DNA of 26,859 nt from Cocleimonas sp. (GTDB lineage: Bacteria > Pseudomonadota > Gammaproteobacteria > Thiotrichales > Thiotrichaceae): assembly GCA_021647365.1 (NCBI GenBank), contig JAKIUW010000036.1, positions 1 through 26,859 of the forward strand, given 5' to 3'. Position numbers and translations under genes: made by a program. The notes below the pieces were generated by a model. It searched no databases and was not told the DNA's origin. It saw only the letters and a list, made by a program, of their open reading frames with translations. The first letter of the stretch is position 1. Each line of letters opens with the position of its first letter. Below, piece by piece: positions 16,909-24,910 of the stretch.

Positions 16909-17700
16909 ATGACAAGCATCACGATAAAAACACCCGAACAAATCGAAAAAATGCGTGTCGCAGGGCGACTTGCTGCAGAGGTTCTTGAAATGATTGAACC
17001 CCATGTTGTTGCAGGTACAACAACGGATGAACTGGATAAAATCTGTCATGACTTTATTGTTAATGAGCAACAGGCTATTCCTGCACCACTCAATTACCAT
17101 GGTTTTCCAAAATCAATCTGTACCTCGGTAAACCATCAAGTCTGTCATGGCATTCCAAGTAATAAAAAGCTTAAAAAAGGCGATATTATCAATATTGATA
17201 TAACCGTCATAAAGGAAGGCTTCCATGGCGATACCAGTAAAATGTTCACCATTGGAAAACCAAACGTTGCTGTAACACGCCTTTGTGATATTGCACAGGT
17301 AGCGCTTTATATTGGTATTGATATGGTGAAACCTGGCATTAAGCTCGGTGATATTGGGCATGCCATCCAAACGTATTCAGAGGCACAACATTATTCGGTC
17401 GTGCGTGAATATTGCGGCCACGGCATTGGCGAGCAGTTTCATGAGCCGCCACAAGTATTGCATTACGGTAAAGCTGATACTGGTGATGTATTAAAAGAAG
17501 GCATGACCTTTACTATTGAACCCATGATTAACCAAGGCAAGCGGCAAATCAAAGTGCTGCCAGATAAGTGGACTGTTATCACCAAAGACCATAAATTATC
17601 GGCGCAGTGGGAACACACCCTTTATGTAACTGCAAATGGCGTCGAAATTTTAACACTTCGTGAAGAAGAAACAGATTGGAAACGCCGTTTACCCGCATAA
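16909..17700 (+). CDS. map: methionine aminopeptidase, type I
   Basis: Map removes the initiator methionine from nascent proteins with a two-metal centre. The 263-residue protein has all five metal ligands at the same positions as E. coli Map: Asp97 (NIDITVIK), Asp108 (HGDTSKM), His171 (YCGHGIG), Glu204 (FTIEPM) and Glu235 (QWEHT). His80 in CHGIP is also conserved. The N-terminal EKMRVAGRLAAEVLEMIEP is typical. AAGGG precedes the start. It is divergent from rpsB, a common arrangement. No anomalies are seen. Confidence 0.98.
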   Translation: MTSITIKTPEQIEKMRVAGRLAAEVLEMIEPHVVAGTTTDELDKICHDFIVNEQQAIPAPLNYHGFPKSICTSVNHQVCHGIPSNKKLKKGDIINIDITVIKEGFHGDTSKMFTIGKPNVAVTRLCDIAQVALYIGIDMVKPGIKLGDIGHAIQTYSEAQHYSVVREYCGHGIGEQFHEPPQVLHYGKADTGDVLKEGMTFTIEPMINQGKRQIKVLPDKWTVITKDHKLSAQWEHTLYVTANGVEILTLREEETDWKRRLPA

Positions 17701-17725
17701 ATGATGCTCTCATGCAGTGTGTTGC

Positions 17726-17752
17726 TTGACTCTGGCGAGCCTATATTATAAA
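17726..17752 (+). promoter_or_regulatory. candidate promoter of the DEAD-box-like gene
   Basis: TTGACT and TATAAA are separated by 15 bases, slightly short of the preferred 17. A start near 17760 would give a leader of about 180 bases before the TTG codon at 17943. That leader holds an imperfect stem made of ACCGTTTTTCTC and GAGAAA-AACGGT (about 17862-17917). Long structured leaders are known for cold-regulated helicase genes; the comparison is inference. Confidence 0.35.
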
Positions 17753-17942
17753 TTCCCTCCTGCAAGTACGGTTCTCATGGTTAATACTTAAAATATAGAG
17801 CCTCTTAGCAATTCTCTTCAAAAGTTAATAACCAAACAAATAACTATTTTATTTAAACAGCTTACCGTTTTTCTCACACATTCTATTCTTTACAGATGAG
17901 AAAGTATTAACGGTTACCCGCACTATAAACTGGGAGACGGGT

Positions 17943-19694
17943 TTGTCATTCTCAAACTTTAATTTACAAAAAGACTTCATCAACTCTATCGAAGAGGCTG
18001 GCTATACAGAGCCCACGCCACTACAAGCAGAGCTAATACCATTGGTTGCTGAAAAGAAAAACGTCCTTATTTGGACGCAATCAGCATCCGGCAAGACCGG
18101 GGCATTTTTAATCCCCGCGATGAATTACATCCTTGAAAACCCCAACCCCGAAAAACGCGGTGCGCGTGTTTTAATTCTGACATCCCGTCGCGATCGAGTT
18201 AGCCAGATTAATTACACCATTAAACGCTTAAGCACTAATCACACCATGCGCTTTGGTTTTGTTGTTAGCGGTAGGCCTTATCAAACACAAATGCGCTTAA
18301 TGCGTCGCCCTTTAGATATTATGATCGCCACACCTGGTCGATTAAATGATTTGATGAATAACGGCAAAGCCGATTTTTCACAATTAGAAATGTTAATCGT
18401 CGATGATTTGACCAGCATTTACAAAAAGAATTTGCAGGGCTTGGTTGAAAAAATTATTCAACAAGCAGGGCCAAATTGTGCAACGCTGGCATTTGCGCAT
18501 GACGACCAACAGGTAACCCACTATGCTCAAGAGCTGCTTAGTGACGCGGTAGAACTGAATTTCGAGAATGAACCTAGTGAGAACAAACAACCACCCAAAC
18601 ATACGCACAAGCCTAGGCCGACAGAGTCACAAGAAGAAGAGCAACAACAAACAATAATGCCTGATGAACATGAAAAAACCGTAAAGCAAAAAAGCAAACC
18701 AGAGCCACAACCGATTCAAGTTGACATCAATGAGCTTATGCCTCAAAAAGTGCATGTCGCTGATGACTATACGCATAAAATCGCCATGATGGATCACTTG
18801 ATGGACGAGTATGCAGGCGAGAAAACAGTCATCTACACCTCTACGACCAAGGTGGCAAAAACACTATTAGAAAACCTATCGAATCATGGTCATGCTGCAG
18901 AGATACTACAAGACCTTGGCCCTAATGAAATCAATGACAGTGATATTTTAATCTATTCGGATCAAGACAAAGCACAGCTAACACCAGAGATTATGGCAGC
19001 GAGTGATCTCAATATCATTCACTTTGACTTACCAAGAAAGACTGATCAATACCTAAAGCGCTTACAAAATCACGCCACTGTTAAAGAGAAAGAATCTCTC
19101 CTCATGATAGATGGCTATAATTTCAATGAGCTTAAACACTTAGAAAAAACCTTTGGTGAATCGTTAGAGCAAATAACCGTACCGGGTTTAGAGCCACTAA
19201 ATCCTTTTGTAAACCAAAGTAAACGACGCACCTCTAATCAAAATCAATCGTCTAAATCCAATCAACGAAGCAATCAAAACACTAACCGTAATAATAACGC
19301 GCGCAAAAAGAGTGGCTCACGTACCGCACGCAATAAAAATCCGCGTAACGCCCGCAAAAATAGCAATGCAAACAAAGATAACCAGAACAACGACAACCAA
19401 ACTAACAGCAATGGCAAACAACAAACACGCCAACGTAAAGGACCTTTTGGGCGAACGAGTGGAGGTGGCCGAGCCAATGGAGGGCGCAATAATGGTGCTG
19501 CTAACAATAATAGTCGGGGCCGTAAGACTACGGTAGGTGTGAGCAGGCGTGGTACACAAGCGCCAAATAATGACAGAGCATGGGAATCAGACTTTGCTGA
19601 GCCTCAAGAAAGAAAGGCAGAATCTAAAGCTGTTGTGATTAGTTATAAAAAACGTTCGTTTTCGATGGATAAGCCGGACGCTGATGATTCATAG
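17943..19694 (+). CDS. degenerate DEAD-box helicase-like protein with Asn/Arg/Gly-rich tail
   Basis: The 583-residue protein keeps the DEAD-box layout but has lost many catalytic motifs. The Q-motif region (GYTEPTPLQAELIP, 20-33), a P-loop TQSASGKT (45-52) and TPGRL (130-134) are recognisable. Motif II reads VDDLT instead of VDEAD (153-157), and motif III reads AFAHD instead of a SAT core. The motif V region SDQDKAQLT lacks RGxD, and motif VI YLKRLQ lacks HRxGRxGR. A charged linker (about 205-262) splits the two RecA-like halves. Residues about 424-545 are a disordered Asn/Arg/Gly/Lys-rich tail. The start is TTG at 17943, with GGGAG upstream; no ATG occurs before motif I. It may be an RNA-binding pseudoenzyme. 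The family is likely; the activity is unknown. Confidence 0.85.
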   Translation: MSFSNFNLQKDFINSIEEAGYTEPTPLQAELIPLVAEKKNVLIWTQSASGKTGAFLIPAMNYILENPNPEKRGARVLILTSRRDRVSQINYTIKRLSTNHTMRFGFVVSGRPYQTQMRLMRRPLDIMIATPGRLNDLMNNGKADFSQLEMLIVDDLTSIYKKNLQGLVEKIIQQAGPNCATLAFAHDDQQVTHYAQELLSDAVELNFENEPSENKQPPKHTHKPRPTESQEEEQQQTIMPDEHEKTVKQKSKPEPQPIQVDINELMPQKVHVADDYTHKIAMMDHLMDEYAGEKTVIYTSTTKVAKTLLENLSNHGHAAEILQDLGPNEINDSDILIYSDQDKAQLTPEIMAASDLNIIHFDLPRKTDQYLKRLQNHATVKEKESLLMIDGYNFNELKHLEKTFGESLEQITVPGLEPLNPFVNQSKRRTSNQNQSSKSNQRSNQNTNRNNNARKKSGSRTARNKNPRNARKNSNANKDNQNNDNQTNSNGKQQTRQRKGPFGRTSGGGRANGGRNNGAANNNSRGRKTTVGVSRRGTQAPNNDRAWESDFAEPQERKAESKAVVISYKKRSFSMDKPDADDS

Positions 19695-19729
19695 TCAACT
19701 GCTGAAACCCTTCTGTTAAACTCTTAAAT

Positions 19730-19762
19730 AAAAACGGACTGCCTATCAGGCAGTCCGTTTTT
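19730..19762 (+). terminator. Rho-independent terminator after the DEAD-box-like gene
   Basis: Perfect 15-base arms (19730-19744 and 19748-19762, core CGGACTGCCT) around a 3-base loop, ending in TTTTT, 35 bases after the stop codon. On the minus strand the reverse also ends in TTTTT, so it could back up termination of the convergent peroxiredoxin gene. Confidence 0.93.
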
Positions 19763-19787
19763 CGTTTGAGTGTACCGAATGTTTACA

Positions 19788-20056
19788 TTAAGGAAAGACT
19801 GATCAAGTCCCATAAATTTCTGCTTGCTTACAAGGTATCAAGTCCTAGGCATGGTTTTTGAGAATGGTTGTTCCCTTCGCAAAAATCATAACAACGGAAT
19901 TGATGCCTTGTAAGCAAGCCCTATCGGGGCTTAGCCAAGTTTCCAATTTCTTCGTTATTGATTTAAACCATAGAGTGACTATGCTTAAAATCAATGCCTC
20001 GAACTTGAAAACTTGGCGTTGCCAGAAATTATGGGACTTAATCAGTCTTTCCTTAA
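19788..20056. mobile_element. nested inverted-repeat element (MITE-like), 269 bp
   Basis: The ends 19788-19822 and 20023-20056 are inverted repeats of about 34 bases with one mismatch and one indel, both outer ends reading TTAAGGAAAGACTGAT. Inside are two further large stems. Arm A is 19822-19841 with 19900-19919: 20 pairs including one G-T, with an inner 10-base stem 19851-19860/19880-19889. Arm B is 19934-19973 with 19979-20017, about 39 bases, imperfect, with a 5-base loop. The whole fold is a closing stem with two arms. No transposase is encoded. The TTAA at both outer ends could be part of the repeat or a target duplication. It resembles a non-autonomous palindromic element or a structured RNA; which is unresolved. 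Confidence 0.7.
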
Positions 20057-20787
20057 GCTTTCAACCATTCTGCAAGATCAGAAGACCCACCAATGTGATC
20101 ACCATTAATAAACACCTGTGGCACAGAAGATGAACCTACCATCGCACGCAAACTACGATCGGTATAATCTTCGCCCATCATTAATACCTCGTACTCCATT
20201 CCTGCATCTTCGAGCATCTGCTTTGCTTTTGCACAAAAAGGGCAGCCTTTACGCGCCATAACCGTTACGCTCGCAGGTACTTCTGCATTCGGCGCTACAA
20301 AGCTAAGCATCGTGTCAGCGTCAGAAACATCAAATGGGTCGCCTTCTACATCGGCTTCGATAAACATTTTGTCAACAACACCATCTTTAACCAGCATTGA
20401 ATAACGCCATGAACGCTTGCCAAAACCTAAATCAGATTTATCAACTAACATGCCCATGCCTTCAGAAAACTCACCGTTGCCATCTGGCATAAAGGTAATA
20501 TCATTAGCGCCTTGATCCGCCTGCCATTCGTTCATGACAAACGTGTCATTAACTGACATACAAATAATTTCATCCACTCCGTTAGCTTTAAACGCAGGTA
20601 GTAGCTGATTGTAACGAGGCACATGTGCTGATGAACAGGTGGGTGTAAATGCACCCGGCAGTGAAAATACCACCACTGTTTTACCTTTAAATAATTGATC
20701 GCTTGTAACATCAACCCAGTCATTATTTTGACGAGTATGAAACGTAACGTTTGGAATATTTTGACCTTCTTTGTTTTCTAGTGACAT
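20053..20787 (-). CDS. peroxiredoxin-5/glutaredoxin fusion (hybrid peroxiredoxin)
   Basis: A 244-residue thiol peroxidase that carries its own reductant domain. Residues 1 to about 165 are a Prx5-type peroxiredoxin with PGAFTPTCS (peroxidatic Cys51) and KRSWRYSMLV. Residues about 172-244 are a glutaredoxin with CPFC (182-185), cis-Pro in SSVPQVF and the GG pair in HIGGSSDL. Such hybrids, known from Haemophilus and other gammaproteobacteria, reduce peroxides with glutathione. AAGGA lies 8 bases before the ATG. It is divergent from oxyR, so peroxide control by OxyR is likely. Its stop codon lies inside the right end of the nested inverted-repeat element. Confidence 0.96.
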   Translation of the reverse strand: MSLENKEGQNIPNVTFHTRQNNDWVDVTSDQLFKGKTVVVFSLPGAFTPTCSSAHVPRYNQLLPAFKANGVDEIICMSVNDTFVMNEWQADQGANDITFMPDGNGEFSEGMGMLVDKSDLGFGKRSWRYSMLVKDGVVDKMFIEADVEGDPFDVSDADTMLSFVAPNAEVPASVTVMARKGCPFCAKAKQMLEDAGMEYEVLMMGEDYTDRSLRAMVGSSSVPQVFINGDHIGGSSDLAEWLKA

Positions 20788-20869
20788 GCTTTTATCCTTC
20801 GTGATTGTATTGGGTTAAAAATTGTTTATCTGATGAGCCACAATTGGATCTTCATCTCAAGACGAAAGC

Positions 20870-20898
20870 ATAATAGACAACTAATTAGCTTCTGTAAA
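20870..20898 (-). promoter_or_regulatory. sigma-70 type promoter of the Prx-Grx gene
   Basis: On the minus strand TTTACA and TATTAT are separated by exactly 17 bases, 83 bases before the start codon. The AT-rich stretch just upstream of the -35 (about 20899-20940) is where OxyR would be expected to bind. I saw only weak resemblance to the OxyR consensus there. Confidence 0.55.
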
Positions 20899-20957
20899 AC
20901 ATATTGTTTTTATCACAACATCCTATAAAATAGATCCATAAAATCTAGGACTATCTT

Positions 20958-21842
20958 ATGCAATTACCAACGATCAAACAATTACGCTATTTTGTAGCAT
21001 TAGAAAAACACAAGCATTTTGGCAATGCGGCAAAAGCTTGTTTTGTGTCACAGTCAGCCTTTAGTGTTGCTATCAAAGAATTAGAATCACACCTCGGTGC
21101 TCAGCTGGTTGATCGCACCAATAAGAGTGTCACCATTACTCGCACAGGAAGAGAAATAGCCTCCCACGCGCGCCTTTGCTTACGCGATATTGAGCACTTA
21201 ACCGAACTAGCCCAAAGCAACCAATCCCCGCTAACAGGCCGCTTAAACCTTGGGATAATTCCCACTATCGCTCCCTTTATGTTACCCGAGTTGTTACCTA
21301 GCATTCGCAAAGATTACCCTGACCTAAAACTGTATTTACGAGAAGATACCACTCGTGCATTACACACATTACTTCTCGAAGGCGAACTTGATTTAATTTT
21401 AATCGCGCTCCCCTATAAGTTAAGTAATGTAGAAATCATGCCTTTATTTAAAGATCAATTTTTCCTAGCCTGTCACGAAAATAGTCAGTTGATTGATCCG
21501 AATAATTATTCATTAGAAAATTTACCTAAAGAAAGTGTAATTTTATTAGAAGATGGTCATTGTTTACGTGATCATGCCCTATCAGCTTGTAAGATTCGAA
21601 ACCAAGATACAGTCAGTCGTTTTGCTGCAAGCAGTTTATTGACACTGGTGAATATGGTTGATTCTGATATAGGTATCACCTACCTCACCCAAATGGCACA
21701 AAACTCCTCATTATTAATGAACACCCATATCAAAACTTACCCCTTAGATAAAAATAGTTTTCGTGAAATTGGCCTTGCTTGGCGAAAAGGAAGTGCGCGC
21801 GAAGAAGAGTTTATGATGCTGGCTGAATTACTCAAACAATAA
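20958..21842 (+). CDS. oxyR: hydrogen peroxide-sensing LysR regulator
   Basis: A 294-residue LysR-family activator. The N-terminal winged helix-turn-helix (KHKHFGNAAKACFVSQSAFS) binds DNA, and the C-terminal part is the effector domain. The two redox cysteines of OxyR are present: Cys202 in EDGHCLRDHAL and Cys211 in SAC, nine residues apart as in E. coli (199 and 208). Oxidation joins them and switches on antioxidant genes. AGGA lies 7 bases before the ATG. A weak -10 (TATAAA at 20924-20929) lies upstream. The divergent peroxiredoxin gene is the obvious target. No anomalies are seen. Confidence 0.95.
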   Translation: MQLPTIKQLRYFVALEKHKHFGNAAKACFVSQSAFSVAIKELESHLGAQLVDRTNKSVTITRTGREIASHARLCLRDIEHLTELAQSNQSPLTGRLNLGIIPTIAPFMLPELLPSIRKDYPDLKLYLREDTTRALHTLLLEGELDLILIALPYKLSNVEIMPLFKDQFFLACHENSQLIDPNNYSLENLPKESVILLEDGHCLRDHALSACKIRNQDTVSRFAASSLLTLVNMVDSDIGITYLTQMAQNSSLLMNTHIKTYPLDKNSFREIGLAWRKGSAREEEFMMLAELLKQ

Positions 21843-22020
21843 AATAATTAAGTTAGACCTCAGCATAACTCAGTGGCGAAAGAAAATGTGACGGGTTTCA
21901 CTGATTAAGGCGGAAAATGAAACTAATTTAGTAACTTCTTGCAGAGCTTATACTTTTTTTACTCGTCACCCTCTCAATTAAGAACTCCTGCAAAGGTCTT
22001 AGTTAGTAAATCGCTTCAGC

Positions 22021-22047
22021 TTGTATTCAGTCTTTTTAGACTATTAT
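22021..22047 (+). promoter_or_regulatory. candidate promoter of the GTPase/roadblock gene set
   Basis: TTGTAT and TATTAT are separated by 15 bases, 38 bases before the first gene of the set. The spacing is short, and a small AGTC/GACT repeat lies between the hexamers. The rest of 21843-22020 shows no gene and no clear terminator for oxyR. Confidence 0.3.
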
Positions 22048-22084
22048 TGCCTTAATAATAATTAAAATAACTAAAGGTCACCGT

Positions 22085-22819
22085 ATGTCTTCTGGCGATA
22101 TGCCAACAATTCAGCCCGCGCTCTCATTAATTTTTCCTTCAATAGACTCAGGCTCTGAGTACAAGGAAGAATTAGAGCCGCATGCTGCATGGCATTTTTT
22201 CTCTCACTCGGTGGGCAGAAACCCTACAGATTTAACAATGCATACACATAGAATATTTTTTGCTATTAAGCACCAAAATGCAGAATATCTACCTGGGGCA
22301 CTACATGACTTATTTTATATTCTTAAAGATGCAGGTCAAAACCTGCGTCTACGTTTGCTAAAGGTTTCAGCACCTCACCTGAATGAGGATGATAAAAAAT
22401 ACTATGCCACATGGCTGAAAACAGGTGAAAAAAGCGGCATGAACTACAAATGGGTGAAAGGCTCAGTATTATCGCAGGGGCTTTTTGATTGTGAAAAGGC
22501 CCTCATCACCAAGCATTCAGATAAAGGCTCAGTTAACTTATCACCCATAGAAGAAGCACGTTCTTGTATGGAGTACGGACAGCTGGAAGTTGCACAAAAA
22601 ATATTGGAAGCCGCACTAGAAACAGAGCCTAATAACGTACAACTAACAGAGGAATTGGCGCTTGTAAATAGCTATTCGCGTACACCTCAAGAAAGCCAAA
22701 ATAATCAAGCGCATAAAATGAAAAATAACAAATCTACGAAAGTTGGATTTATTGAAAGAATCCAACACATAAAAACAAATCTATTTATTAAAAAAGATAC
22801 TAGGCATATTGACTCATGA
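22085..22819 (+). CDS. uncharacterised protein with FimV-like helical repeat, first gene of the GTPase set
   Basis: A 244-residue soluble protein that I do not recognise as a named family. Residues about 30-145 form an alpha-rich conserved-looking domain (LEPHAAWHFFSHSVGRNPTD, then GALHDLFYILKDAG). Residues 153-194 contain a helical pair, ARSCMEYGQLEVAQKILEAA, resembling the TPR-like repeat at the C-terminus of FimV. The tail after 200 is basic and probably disordered. There is no signal peptide or membrane segment. AAAGG precedes the ATG. Its stop overlaps the next start by 4 bases (ATGA), so it is translationally coupled to the pseudo-receiver protein. A role as an adaptor for a polar or surface machine is inference from the FimV resemblance and the GTPase neighbours. 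Confidence 0.75.
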   Translation: MSSGDMPTIQPALSLIFPSIDSGSEYKEELEPHAAWHFFSHSVGRNPTDLTMHTHRIFFAIKHQNAEYLPGALHDLFYILKDAGQNLRLRLLKVSAPHLNEDDKKYYATWLKTGEKSGMNYKWVKGSVLSQGLFDCEKALITKHSDKGSVNLSPIEEARSCMEYGQLEVAQKILEAALETEPNNVQLTEELALVNSYSRTPQESQNNQAHKMKNNKSTKVGFIERIQHIKTNLFIKKDTRHIDS

Positions 22820-24903
22820 TAAGCATACAAAATAATACATCACCTATAAATATAGGAATTCTTGAGGTCAGCTCACAAAATAGAGCGGTTTTATCCTTTT
22901 TTATTGACAGTATTGGTGCAGACGTTTTTAAAGAGGTTAATTTAGATCAGGCTACAGCCTTTATTATTGACTATGATTTCCCTGGTGCAAAAGAGAGCTG
23001 GGCAGAACTTCAATCAACTAAAAAGCCTGCCATTATTTTATCAGCAAAAGAGATTGAAATGCCCAATAGCATTTGGGTCAAAAAACCATTAACAGCAAAA
23101 GCACTTACCGATGCACGACAAAAAATTTATTCCCTAATTAATGATAATTTAGTTCAAGCCACTGAAAGGGAGGTTAGTGTAGAAGACATTCCTAGCAGTC
23201 AATCCTTAGAAGCCCCTGAACTTAATGACATAGTAACTGAAACAACAGCCGTTGAAAAAGATAAAGTGCCAGCTTTAGCGTCCTTAGTGGCTACTTCAAA
23301 CCCAATGCCAACGCTTAACGAAAGCATGCCAACTATAGACTTAGAGCCTGCACTAGCTACAGCTACAACAGGTTTTTCAATAGCGCCACGTGAAGCAGAA
23401 AATGAAATAACATTAGACATTACTCAACCTACAACTAAAGTAAGCACAACTAATCAAGATAGTGTTCCCAATGAAGTTGACAGCCTTCTTAACGATTTAC
23501 AAGAACTTCAAGCTGTTGAAAAAAGTACTATAAATAAAGGTGTGCCAACATTAACACCTGCACCAACTAGCAATATTAGTAATTCAGCAACTACTTCAAG
23601 TGATCTTACAGATACATTAACCTTAGAAGTACAACAAGAGATCACCCAACCGACAAATGAAGTAGTCGCAACTGAAACGAGTGAGCTTGATAGTTTACTA
23701 AATGATTTGCACGCAGAGCCTCAAACTATCGCTGAGTCTGTTGAATTAGCTAAAATAGAAAACACTGATGATCATTTAATCCTACAAGAAGGTAGCCACC
23801 ATGAATTCACAGCAGAAGACCCCGATATAGCGACTGAAAATCAAAGTAATGACGCCACCGAAGCAGATTTGTTCAATGAGCTGATTATTGATGCACCCAT
23901 TGAAACCTCTCAAGAAACTCAGGCTAATGAACAAAGTATATTAATTGATGACTCAAAGACTACAGATATAGTAAATAATGATACTTCGGCTGAACCTCAT
24001 TTAGCAGCAGAAATAACAGAGTCCTTCAACGAGACTAATGATGGCGACTTAGAAGCTATGCTTAATGAACTTCAACAAGAAATGAGACCTATTGCAGGTA
24101 GCACCGCAAATTCCAATACTGATACTTATAATGCCGATGGCAATGTTCCAAAAACTTACCAAGGAACTCAAGCACAAGAGCGCTGGGCGTTATTATGTGG
24201 TGATAAACAATTAACTAGAAACGCCTCAGATATTAAAAAAACGGCCTTTATTCTTGATGAACACCTATTATCAAGCCTACTTGAAACAATCAAAGAAGGT
24301 AAAGCAACTAAACAGATTAAACGCATAAAATACGAAGACTTACTGATTATAATTGATCATAAAACAGATACTATTTACTCTGACTTATCAATTTACTCCG
24401 AAGAGTATGCAAATATTTGTTTTGAGCCAATAAAAAATGACCAAATAAGAATTCATTCACTGGATGATAGTGAAATCAGAATGCTGCATCAACAAATCAA
24501 AAACGACCCTGAAAATGTCTACACCACTGAAGCATTTATTTGGACAACAAGTTTACTCACATCCCGCGGGCGTTTACTTAAAAACACAAATACCAGTAAA
24601 ACGGTAGGACTGAAGTCTTGGCCTAACCTTACTCGAATAGAAAGCTTTCCTCATATGATGAATATTGCAGCCGTATTTAGCAAAAACCCGGGAAATTTAT
24701 TGGATATATCGAAGTGGTTAAATATCCCACAATGTTATGTGTTTGCATTTTATAACGCTGCATTTTTTCTGGATATGATTGACCTTGATTCAAGCGTCGT
24801 CAGCAAAAACAATATTAAAAGATTATCTTTTAATTTCGGGTCTAAAAAGAAATCTGAAAACAGCAGCCTATTCTCTCGCCTGCTCAATAAAATTAAAGGT
24901 TAA
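22816..24903 (+). CDS. pseudo-receiver scaffold protein with repeated DSLLNDL motifs
   Basis: A 695-residue protein of three parts. Residues about 11-108 look like a response-regulator receiver: FIIDYDFPG (Asp52, Pro56), a serine in IILSAKE (Ser76) and VKKPL (Lys90). The acidic pair normally at the end of strand 1 is replaced by SS, so phosphorylation is doubtful. Residues about 110-450 are acidic and low-complexity, with three short amphipathic repeats: VDSLLNDLQ (221), LDSLLNDL (291) and LEAMLNELQ (412). Two of them are preceded by ITQPT. Residues about 455-660 are a folded domain ending in a winged-helix-like segment (LLDISKWLNIPQCYVFAFYN). The tail is basic. Function is unknown; a scaffold for the adjacent GTPase is my inference. 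Confidence 0.8.
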   Translation: MISIQNNTSPINIGILEVSSQNRAVLSFFIDSIGADVFKEVNLDQATAFIIDYDFPGAKESWAELQSTKKPAIILSAKEIEMPNSIWVKKPLTAKALTDARQKIYSLINDNLVQATEREVSVEDIPSSQSLEAPELNDIVTETTAVEKDKVPALASLVATSNPMPTLNESMPTIDLEPALATATTGFSIAPREAENEITLDITQPTTKVSTTNQDSVPNEVDSLLNDLQELQAVEKSTINKGVPTLTPAPTSNISNSATTSSDLTDTLTLEVQQEITQPTNEVVATETSELDSLLNDLHAEPQTIAESVELAKIENTDDHLILQEGSHHEFTAEDPDIATENQSNDATEADLFNELIIDAPIETSQETQANEQSILIDDSKTTDIVNNDTSAEPHLAAEITESFNETNDGDLEAMLNELQQEMRPIAGSTANSNTDTYNADGNVPKTYQGTQAQERWALLCGDKQLTRNASDIKKTAFILDEHLLSSLLETIKEGKATKQIKRIKYEDLLIIIDHKTDTIYSDLSIYSEEYANICFEPIKNDQIRIHSLDDSEIRMLHQQIKNDPENVYTTEAFIWTTSLLTSRGRLLKNTNTSKTVGLKSWPNLTRIESFPHMMNIAAVFSKNPGNLLDISKWLNIPQCYVFAFYNAAFFLDMIDLDSSVVSKNNIKRLSFNFGSKKKSENSSLFSRLLNKIKG

Positions 24904-24910
24904 CCGAACT

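Noticed and set aside
19274..19559. Overlapping open frames antisense to, or out of frame with, the helicase tail
   Set aside because: Composition artefacts of the Asn/Arg-rich tail; no start signal and no recognisable domain.
19788..20056. Integron attC site or tRNA-like gene in the folded element
   Set aside because: No attC core triplets or integron cassette context, and no acceptor or anticodon arms of tRNA geometry were found.
19858..20133. 91-codon plus-strand open frame inside the inverted-repeat element
   Set aside because: It runs through palindromic arms and the antisense of the peroxiredoxin gene, has no family resemblance and no good ribosome-binding site.
21843..22084. Small RNA gene or terminator after oxyR
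   Set aside because: Only a short 6-bp TCAGTG/CACTGA repeat with a large loop is present, and no T-run; not enough to call.
24779..24910. Upstream start for the small GTPase
   Set aside because: It would overlap the preceding gene by about 125 bases and adds residues not seen in the family; 24911 has AAAGG upstream.
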